From Lutjanus erythropterus (taxonomy: Eukaryota; Chordata; Actinopteri; Lutjaniformes; Lutjanidae), in the NCBI GenBank assembly GCA_020091685.1, contig CM034599.1:2175641-2239640 (forward strand): a DNA stretch of 64,000 bases, read 5' to 3'. Each line of letters begins with the position of its first letter. The stretch's first letter is position 1. Below the pieces are notes generated by a model. It did not search any database and was not told the DNA's origin. It saw nothing but the letters and a program-made list of their open reading frames with translations. Shown here piece by piece: positions 46,205 through 56,500 of the stretch. The translations under genes were made by a program, and so were the position numbers.

Positions 46205-46545
46205 TTTGTGTGGCCAACAGGGCTATCTGGTTGGCTCATATAACCATGGTTTCCTGTCAGAAAAGGCTGTCTGACAGTAAGGTAAAGTGGTGAAAATATT
46301 CTGAATATAGCATGCACTTAAACTGAAATTGATACTTTAAGGTGGACTTTCTTAAACTGGCTAAAATGTCTCATGTTGCTGACCCTGTCCACAGCAGTTT
46401 ATTGCTTAGCTTCCACGCTGGTTCCCCGCTCTGCTTCTCCAAATTGGGGGCGTGTCGACCGCCATCTACTGAAGGTAACACACTGACTGTGGATAAACAC
46501 CTCAGACAGCCACACATCAAGTAATCTGAACTATCCCTTTAAGGT
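46205..46545. repeat. Interspersed repeat, reversed copy of the 19355/43618 family
   Basis: AAAGGCTGTCTGACAGTAAG with 'aatatagcatgcacttaaa' equals the 20690-20750 segment. The rest, ending TCTGAACTATCCCTTTAA, is the reverse complement of the 43618 start, including CGACCGCCATCTACTGAAG. Confidence 0.6.
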
Positions 46546-47439
46546 GAAATGATGACCAAATGGCTCACGATTGTTAGAAGGATCATTGTAAAACCACATG
46601 TACCTGCATCACCTGATATCTAATAAATGTTTAAGTGTTTGTTGAATGTGTTTGTAACAGTAAAATGTCTGATTACTGCTGTGATTATTTGTGTTACTGT
46701 TTTGGTGTTTTGTCTTTTGTCCAACAGTAATTATATTAATGACTCTGATGACTATGAATCTAAGCGCAGTGACCTCCTGAACAGTAAACAAAAAGGGATG
46801 TGGCCAATGGGATGACACAATAAAACAGAAAATAGTCAAGTAAATGTAGATTAATACTGTAAGGGGACACATTTTAAAATGAAATGTCTAATCTGAGTGA
46901 TGGAGAGCACTGTCCGTTTGGTTCGTAGTGTACGTTTCCTGTGTCAACGTCAAACTCTTCCGTGTAGCCTGTGTGTTCTTGTCTCATGCCAAACACTGAC
47001 TGCCAATAAAAAGAACCAAACCAAACCCAAAAAGTGGTGTCTGGGTTTGTTTTATTTTGAAGGTCTCCAGAGTGAAAAAAAAAGAATGCATTGAATTTTT
47101 GCAACATCTGGTTCATAAGCACAACCTGCAGCTGCTCACAAAAAACAGATTTATTTATGCAGATTAGGCTGCAAAATGGGGCAATAAAAGCAATCAGCTC
47201 GGACCGACTGGGCAGTTTGGGATTGGTTTTGGTTGGAGTGCTGCACTTGTTTCTGAGCCAGCAGATCATCTGTGCCGCTGTGTACTATCAGGGAAACGCC
47301 TGAGCTGCTGCCGATAATCAGAAAGGCAGGGTGGTCATCGCATGAGGCCCTACCCATAATCCTCTCCTGGCACTGGTGGATCCAAGGCCCTTATTGTCAA
47401 TAAACGCTGCAAAAGTGCCCTCTTGGATGCCACTATGAT

Positions 47440-48000
47440 AGATAAAATATAAAGTACCCCCAGAGTGCCCTTCAAGTGGACAATCATGATAAAGCGCCCT
47501 CCAGACTGCCCTTCAAGTGGACGAAACATGATAAAGTGCCCTTCAAGTGGACAAAACATCATAAAGCGTCCTCCAGAGTGCCCTTCAAGTGGACGAAACA
47601 TCATAAAGCGCCCTCCAGAGTGCCCTTCAAGTGGACGAAACATGATCAAGTGCCCTTCCAGTGGACAATCATGATCAAGTGCCCTCTAGAGTGCCCTTAC
47701 AGTGGACAAAACATGATAAAGTGCCCTCCAGAGTGCCCTTCAAGTGGACGAAACATGATAAAGTGCCCTTCAAGTGGACAAAACATCATAAAGCGCCCTC
47801 CAGAGTGCCCTTCAAGTGGACAAAACATCATAAAGCGCCCTCCAGAGTGCCCTTCAAGTGGACAATCATGATCAAGTGCCCTCTAGAGTGCCCTTACAGT
47901 GGACAAAACATGATAAAGTGCCCTCCAGACTGTCCTTACAGTGGACAAAACATGATAAAGTGCCCTCCAGAGTGCCCTTCCAGGGACAAATGTGATAAAG
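47440..48000 (+). repeat. Minisatellite of 42- and 30-bp units
   Basis: The unit core is GTGCCCTTCAAGTGGACAAA followed by ACATCATAAA and, in long units, GCGCCCTCCAGA. Long units are 42 bp and short ones 30 bp, both multiples of three. Several frames therefore stay open, giving plus-strand ORFs (47476-47871, 47661-48263) of reiterated WTKHHKAPSRVPFK or PPECPSSGQNIIKR. One-base-shorter variants with GGACAATCATGA shift the frame. No start context, intron or family match supports a gene. Confidence 0.93.
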
Positions 48001-49135
48001 TGCATCATGACTTTCAGCAATGCTGGTGCCCCACTGCATACAGCTGGTGCCCTTTTTATTTTTTCTGCCCCTGCCCCTCAGACAACCTAAACCCACCACT
48101 GTCTCCTGGCAAATTTCTGTTCCTGCTGCCAGACATGGTAATGTGGCATTTGCAACAGGTGGCTCGTATAAGGTCAGGGCACAGTGTGACTGTCACACCC
48201 CCCGAGGTCCAAATACCATGTGACAGGGCAACAGAACCCACCTCAGAAATCACCAGGATCTGATTATCTGACCTTTTCCTTTCAGGATTGATTTATTTCC
48301 CTGGATTCTGAGTCAAACAACAAAAAGAAATCAATTTTTCTTTTGCTTTTATCGTGTGAATTGAAAACATTTCCCATGTAGGCCTTTGAGCAGAGACATC
48401 ATATTTCTTCACAAACTTTTTCCACAGAAACAGCTTCCCTGTTTTTATGAGTCACTATTTGATCTGATTATCTTGCTCCAGCTGCTGCATGCTCCGGCAC
48501 AGAAATGGAAAATAATTTATGAAAAACAGCACAGAGACGTCAGACTGTTCAGAATACATTACAGCACAGAGGAACAGATTTACTGAGCAGAATTCAATAG
48601 CAGTGACCTCAGGTTAAAGGGACTGACCGACCGGCTGAGGGTCACTTCAGTGCATCCAACAGTTATTGATTGTTTGTCACAGATTGCAGCAAAGATTTAT
48701 TTATTTTGTCCTTTTAATTATTTATGTTTAACTCTTCATCCACCAATTGTTTTCTTATTTTTACACCTAAGCCGAAAAATCTTTACCTTGAAGAACATAT
48801 GAAGTCAAATTCAAGCACTTTTCTAGCTGCAATATGTTTTATGATAGTTGTAGAATTATTAACTTTTTGTCCAGCTATCTTGAGATTTTTCAACATCAAT
48901 AGAATATCTGGTTCTATGAACATGTTAACATGGAATATATCAAAGGACAGAACAGATCTAGTTTCAGACACAAAGAACCATTTTGTTCTACCTTCATTCA
49001 ATGTTTTTTTAATAAGCATTTGAATGTTGGTTGGCTGCATCAAAATCTACTTTTCAGACAAAAAACAGAGAAAACAAAGAGACATCCTAAAGCAGAAAAT
49101 CGACTTCACATTTTTATTTGTGTTTTGTGTCGTCC
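48001..49135. other. Intergenic DNA between lrrc75b and ggt5
   Basis: No gene is seen. The two loci are convergent here. Confidence 0.4.
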
Positions 49136-49140
49136 TCTTT

Positions 49141-49590
49141 AGTGTTATCTATACATCCAAATAGTTTTGGTGTGGGTTTCAGAGTTTAGGAGATATCAGC
49201 CGTAGAGATGTCTGCCTTCTCTGCAATAATGGGACCAAATGGTACTCAGCTTGTGATGCTCAAAAGTCAAAGTACCAAAAAATAAATATTTTTGAAGAAT
49301 TCAAAACCAGTGTCTCTTTCCATAAATCATGGCCTTGTTACTCAAGATAATCCATAGATCTTATTGTGAGCAGATTCATTAAGGAACTACTTTCTTTCCA
49401 GTAGAAAAGAAAGTAGTTGCAGAGATTCTAAAGTAGTTCTGGTAGATTCTACTGCAGAAAGAAAATCAGTAAGCAAGCTTTTGGCACTTTGAGAACCACA
49501 AGCTGAGTGCCATTTAGGTCTATTACACTGCAGAGAAGGCAGACATCTCCAAAACTCACACCAAAAAAAATCTAGATGGATAAACTGCAC
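49141..49590. mobile_element. Foldback element with long imperfect inverted arms
   Basis: Left arm about 49160-49275 pairs with right arm about 49478-49575: GAGATGTCTGCCTTCTCTGC on the left is GCAGAGAAGGCAGACATCTC on the right, and ACTCAGCTTGTG pairs with CACAAGCTGAGT. The left arm has an extra segment of about 18 bp near AGATATCAGCCGTAG. A second, central hairpin lies at 49385-49418 (AACTACTTTCTTTC against GAAAAGAAAGTAGTT). It has no coding capacity. Related halves lie at 34695 and 36230. Confidence 0.75.
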
Positions 49591-50521
49591 TAAAGGCCAG
49601 TGGGAATATGTGTATTTCTGACTTGTTAAGATAAAAACAACAAAATAATAACCATGATCCCACAACACTTCAAGACGTCATCAAACTACGTCAGAATTTA
49701 CATATTGTGTGATGAATGACCACCAGTGTCATTATCGACAAGGATTTTCTGAAAATTCCACATACTACCTTTAGCAGAGTATTCATAAAAGTATAAAAGA
49801 GGTTTAAAAAACAATTCAGCATATTTTCTTTAAATATTACAAATAATATCTATATTTCATCCACTGTAAATTCAATAAACAGCTCATATAGTGATGGTGA
49901 GTGTTGGAATACCAGAAAATATCTGCTATGAATGTAATCTAATGAGACAAAATATCCTGATTTGTTTTGTGTCTCTCAGATATTAACATGAATGTGCTGT
50001 CAACGCACCTGATGTGAAAAATGGAATGAATTGACAGTTTTAGAATAGAAAGAACTTGCTAAAAATATGTACAAACAAGCTGAAGAGACGAGTCACAGGA
50101 GGTCAGGTACAGTCGCAGCTGTTTGTTCTTGCACAGTAAAATCCATCTCATCACTGGTACAGTTAGTTCTGCCACGTGTTTAACTGCTACAGCACATGTT
50201 CCTGTGAGTGTCCAGACCTGTTATTCTGTGCCTTGTTCAATGATTTTCCAGCAGAACAAGCACCATCTGTTGCAGCTTTTGAGGGTCTGTTGCTGCAGGA
50301 AGGTCTCTGTAACCTCTGGGCCCTCCAGATTCATGGTCTCAGTAATCTGTAGGCAAGGGACAAGACTTTGGTATCCTTGCTGTCTGTTCCAATCATGTTC
50401 CAGTGGGCTTTGGTTGCATGTAGGTGAACAGTCCATGCGGAGAGCAAAAGAGGCACTGGCCAAAATGCAGTCTGGGTCCGTCCTCGGGATGTCTGCTGCC
50501 ACTGGTTCCAAGATTATGGTC
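49591..50521. other. Downstream flank of ggt5
   Basis: Includes the ggt5 3'UTR on the minus strand. I did not identify a confident polyadenylation signal. The long plus-strand open frame 50123-50701 is the antisense of the last ggt5 exon. Confidence 0.4.
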
Positions 50522-53500
50522 TCAGTAACCGGCTGCTTCGCCCAGCTTCCTGGCATCAGACACAGCACTGATACATCCGTCCTCCTTCTCCACAGCATTG
50601 ACCACATTATAGAATTTTTTTGCAGGTTCTTCTTGGTGTCCGCGAGCCTTCAGAGCATCGATCACGTCCTGAAGGGCAAAGAGCAGAGAAGAGTCAAGTA
50701 GGGGTGGGTGTTGTTTGGATTTAAATGACTCTGAACGTTAGCTTGATAAATTAAATAATGGTGGTTTCTCTTCTGTTTTCTTGAATATTTCAGGGTTTTC
50801 TGAGGCTACTTTACTGTGACAATAATATAGATAGAAGTCTAGTAGTAGTAGTAGTTATTATGGATAGATAGTAGAGTATCCCGTCCTGGTAAACTCTAAC
50901 ACAGTGGTTTCTTTTACGTTTTCATGAATGTAAAGTGTTGCTTTAGTACAAATAAATGTATTTAGTGTGTTACCTTATCAAATTTGGGTTCAAACTTGAC
51001 TGCATTTTGAGAGTCGACAAAAACAATGGGAACAGCGATGGCGTCCTTAAGGCTCTTTCCAAACCAAAGGTGGTTCATGAGTGTCTGGAAGAGAAACAGA
51101 ACAATACATTGCAATCTGCCTGATGGGAAAGTGATGAATACTGAATGGATTATGGACACGTTGAAGACACTCGTGAAGACGGCACTTGCTATGACAACAG
51201 TGAGAGGCATTAGTCTGCGGCAATTTATCCTAATGGCACTTAGTGTGATTGCCCTGGATACGTACCGAGGCCATCGCAGTCGTGATCATACTCCCACCAG
51301 TCCCTCCAATCACCAGCGTCTTTGACTGAGACTTCAGCACAGCGGGAGCCATGGAGGAGGGAGGCTGATCTCCTGCAAACACAACAAAGGCCTTGACTGA
51401 CAGGACAGACGGCTGCAATTCAGACACATCGATGTGAAAAGAATGAGAAGAAAGCAATTAGAAATGCAAGCCTTTGAAAGATGTGAATCACAGGCATGCA
51501 TCAGGATGGCATTTATTCTGACATGTGATTTTACCTTTGTCTGATATCAGACAGCAGTGAACAGTCCCCCCCCCAAAAAAAATACGCTTTTCCTATTAGC
51601 TGTAATGCTGATAGACTTTTCCAGGGTTTTTATTACGAGACTAAGAGTCTACAATTCTTAGACTCTTAGACTCTTAGTCTAAGAGTCTAAGAGTCTAAAA
51701 AAATATAAGCTAAATTATCTTAGTCTATTATTAGTCTGTAAGTGAAGTATACCACAGTGACATGACTTCCTGTTTGCTGTGATGACCTTTAACATCTGCG
51801 ACAACCACCCTGTATTCTATTTAGCTACTTGTTAGCAACCGCCTCGTAAAAAAAATTACGTCGTAAAATCGACACGTAAAAGCTTCAATCTTCACAAGTC
51901 TAATATTTACTGATGTATTTTATGTCGTAGAACAAAACATGAACAGTTTGTGTTAATCACTGACCATATTTCAGGCAAAAAAGAGGGATGAGGGAACTGA
52001 AGATGCTAATATTCCTGCAGCACTCTATAGAGATTAGCTATTTCCAAAACTTTCAGATTTTTACAACTTCATCTTTGAACTCTTTGCTACGCCGCTAAAC
52101 TGCTGAGTACAGACAGAAGGCTCTATGTCAATGTTTAGCATAAATGAGCCTTTAGTTTGTTCTGGGCTACTGTAGAGTCATGGCAGTTCAACATGGCGGC
52201 CTCAGTGGCCCTCTGTAGATTCTAAGGTAAAAGAAAGACAACAATTCTTATTTTCAGGTGATTTTGCACTAATGAAAACAGAGTTGTGAATACTATATTC
52301 CATTTCTGCCAATAAATCCCTGCATATCTGACACACTGGACCTTTAACTGAAAGTGTAAAATATATCATGCCGATCTGATTACCAGGAGCGATGTTATCG
52401 ACTCTCCCACAGAAGTCGGACAGCTCGTTGTTGAGGATGACTCCGGTGCTCGGGGAGAAGATCTTCGAGCCAAATCTGTGAGAAAAATATATGTCTAAAT
52501 ATTATATATCACCCAGTCTTTAGAATTGGGACAAATCATGTCCTAAAAAATAAAAAAAATGTTAATACCAACGCTCCAATTAAACTTTTTGGGGGGTGAA
52601 AATTTATTCTTTAAGGATTTTTATACATTAAATATATGTTCTTTATGAAAAGTTTTATTTTGCTTTAATTTCTAAACTTGCTCTCTGTTGTCCCAGACAA
52701 GAATTCACAACTTCAAACAATTTAAAAAGTGTTAGAAACCTTCTGCTGATAACATAGGTGAAATGTGCTATTCTAAATCATCTTTGTTTTGAAATATATT
52801 TTTTTATGGAAATGCTGGCCCTTTAAAGTTGTGTCTCTGATTTCCCTCAAATTTAATCAGGCATAGAAAGGGTTAGCTATACTCTAAGGACCCCTGTCTC
52901 ACTTCCTGGTTTAAAAAAGGTAAACTCTCTATTTTTATACAAATTTATTAAATAGCATTTCTATCAGATGTGTCTCAACATAACATGTCAACTCTGTAGT
53001 CCTTCTAAATTAAAGCTAAATAAGAATTATGATTAAAAAATGTGTAGAACTCTGAGACACTTTAAAAATAAAATGGCCGCTCACTACGACTCTGCTGTGA
53101 AATTAAAAAACTGAACATTATGTCGACTCTGTAAGATGTCAGCTCTGTCAGATTTTCCATCTGACGGAGCTGATGTCTACACTGATCTTTTAAAAACAGT
53201 TTCCAGCATAACAGAAGAGTAAAAAATCTGACCCCTGTCAAAATATAGTTTTGTCCCCATTCTCAAGAATGAGTGATAAACTTTAGTATAAATTAACCGT
53301 GTTGTTATAGACAGCTTTTGGACTGTGAATACTGCCATATTTTCAATTCCTTGTTCCATAATCTCTTAAAACTTCTTAATCCTGTTTGATGGTTGATTTT
53401 TCACTGTGAAGCTTCAAATACTGACATGTGGTTGATGGTGCTGGTGACAGACACAGCGGATCCGTCCTCAGCCAGCACAGACACGTGTGTGGTGCCCACG

Positions 53501-56500
53501 CTGTCCAGAGATGACGTGATGTTGTAATACTGGGGATCATGAGTCTTGTCGTCTGTGATCAAGCTCCGGATGCGGTTGGCGAAGCCGTCCTCTGTGAATT
53601 TCTTGGCCATCTGTGAGAGAAAGAGAAAGAGAAGAGAAAACTGAAATCAGAACTAAATCTGACTGAATAGTTCCATTGGTGGAAAGTAACTCAGTAGGCC
53701 AACAGTACTGTACTGTACTCAATAGGGTTGCCAATTGTTTCTTTAATTGATCATTGGTAAAATTAATGATCAATTAATTGATTAATCATTCTGAAAAAAA
53801 AATCTTTAAAATATTACATATACCAAACAAACATATTTGTTCCCCTCAGTCAGTTTTATTTCCACAGCAACATGTTCCACGTTCTCTGACAGCGTTACAA
53901 ACACCCGTAGGAATAAAGCTGCTAACTAGAACCATATAGGGTCCTTCTGTTTGTCCCAATAGGAGAACCATTTTTGGTTCCTGTTGGAACTTTTTTAAAT
54001 CAAAGTTCAACTGGAATCCTTTCAAAGAGTTCTACTAAGTACCCAGCATAAAGGGTTGTACCTAGAACCATCTGTGAAAGGTTTCACCTAAAACCCCCTG
54101 TGGGAGGTTCTACAGAGAACCCTTTTATGGTGCAATGGTTCCACTTAGAACCAGCTCTGAAGATTCTATCCAGAACCTTTCTAGGTTCAGAGAGTTCTAC
54201 AAGAACATTTTTTTTATTCCAAGGGTTTTATCTAGAGCACACTCAGTAGGTTCTACCGAAAACCTTTTCATATGGATTCTGTGTTGGGTGGGTGCAGACT
54301 GTGTTTCCAAGCTAACGTTATCTAGCGTTGCACACTGTTGGTGTTGTATGGAGGGTAGAAGAGAAGCACTCAGGACGTATGAACGTCACATCATTTGGAT
54401 TTTCCCAGAAAAAAAATTCCAGGTTCTATAGAAATCAATTCTCAGAGAAAATCAGGGATCATCTCATTACAGTCTGTTCAAACATTGTACATTGTTGTAC
54501 ATGTTGTACGTTTCATATTCTTACATTCTGCACCTTTAAGTTATTTAAAAATAATGCTGATATATACAGCAACATTGTGTGAAACCCTCAGCTGAGACTT
54601 ACTTCTTCTGAGCGGATGTGTTTCTTTAATCCATTGGCAAACTTTAAAGCTTCAACAAAGCGATGATAGGTCAGAGTCTTCTGTTCACCTGTCAGGGCAT
54701 CTGAATTCAAGTGATATCCTGTAAATAAAACAATTATTCAGATTTTACATTTCAAATCCAAAGATGTATCATATCTACACCATCATTCAGCCTCTTTGTT
54801 AAGGTAAAAAACTTGCATGTAACGACTAATTTAAGTATTAATTTGGCATGGCTCTGTTCAACTCATGACGATAACAAGTTTCATTATATATTCTGCAGTC
54901 TGTGTAAAGCAGGAACCTTTCATGATGTTCAGGATGAGGCTGAGGACGATGCCTCCTGCAGGGGGTGGGGGTATGTACATCTGGTACTCTCCCAAAGGAA
55001 CAGCCCACGCATCAGTCACAGTAACGTTATACTCTGCCAAGTCCTGCATCGTCAGTGTTCCTCCTGAGCAAAAACATTGAAATAAATGGTTCTGCTGAAC
55101 AAAGCTGAATAAAACGCATCTCGGCTTCACATGATCAGGACTTTTAATGGATCCAGGCAGCTCAAACTGGAGTCTGTGAGTAATCACTGCACAGCTTTAC
55201 ACACCCAATTGATTTGTTCATTTGTAATTAGATCATTGTTCCAGGCAGAGATAGAAAACGATGGGAAGAGAAGAGAGAGCATGATGAAGCCCGTCTGACA
55301 CTACCTGCCTCCTGTATGTCACGGATTAAATCCTCTGCTATTCTTCCAGAGTAAAAAGCTTCGGCCCCGTGATTTGCAATCGCCTCCAAAGTGTCGGACA
55401 GTTTCTCAAACTTAATGATATCACCAGTCTTCAGCAGGTTCCCATCCTTGTCTGAATACAACTTTCTAAAGGATGCATACAAAGAAAGAAAATATCACTT
55501 AAATGCAGAAAGAAGAAATGTTGCTTATCATATTTTTGAGTGATACTGTGGGTGTCTTCGGTACCGTAGTGTATCGATGTCTGATGTATTGATGTATGTT
55601 TGGATGTAATCACCCTGAACTTCAGGGATGGCAAATCCATGTCTGGCCAGTTTGATGGTGGGTTTGAAAAGTTCTGGCCACGGCAACTTCCCATAAAGCC
55701 TGTGTGCCTCTTCATAACCCTGAATTTCACCTGGGACCCCGATCCACTGACTACCTGGATGGATGGATGAATTGGTTAGGTAGGTAAGTAAGAGTAACTG
55801 CATATACTCAAATTGAGTGTAATTATGAGGAACTAGTACTTTACATGACTTTTCCCATTTTATGCCCCTTTATACTTCAGCTGGAAATATTCTTTTTACT
55901 CCACTACTTATTTGACAGCTGAAGTAACTTGATACTTTACAGCTTAAGGCTGATAGGCAACATTTATTTGGCATCAATGAGCAATAATTGCAATACAATA
56001 ATAACCTTTCAGTTTTCAGGCTTTATAAAATCTGGCCCTTGACAGCAGACTTAAGCCAATCACAGGTCATCTCAGAGACTGGGCGTTGCTATTGTCTGTT
56101 CTACTAGTACAGCTGCATGTACATGTGCCTTTGGTGAGACCCCGAATCAAACAAGGAAACTCCTGCAGAAAAAGTGACTATAAAATGGATTTTTCAGAAA
56201 GGCAATCTTGGGCATCCTGATTGATCAATTAACCTTCAACGTCCATGCTTGATTGTTCGGTCGTGCTATTTTTCCCCGTACAACATCAGGAAGATCAGAA
56301 GCTACCTATCTGAGCATGCAGCACAACTCCTGGTTCAGACTCTTCCGGTCTGTGGAGCCGATGGTGGAACAAGCTACCAAGCCATGTTCAATCAGCAGAG
56401 TCCTTCTAAATCTTTAACAGAAGACTGGATACCCAGCTCTTTCATGAACACGTTTACACTTGATTGACAACACAAATTATATAAATCCAATGCATCTTAT

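Noticed and set aside
47440..48000. CRISPR-like alternation of repeats and spacers
   Set aside because: The units are contiguous and all of one type, with no unique spacers, and the window is vertebrate nuclear DNA.
47476..48263. Long plus-strand ORFs of 131 and 200 codons
   Set aside because: They read a minisatellite with units divisible by three. They have no family match or conserved start and are repeated in several frames.
50123..50701. 192-codon plus-strand ORF
   Set aside because: It is antisense to the last ggt5 exon and its 3' flank.
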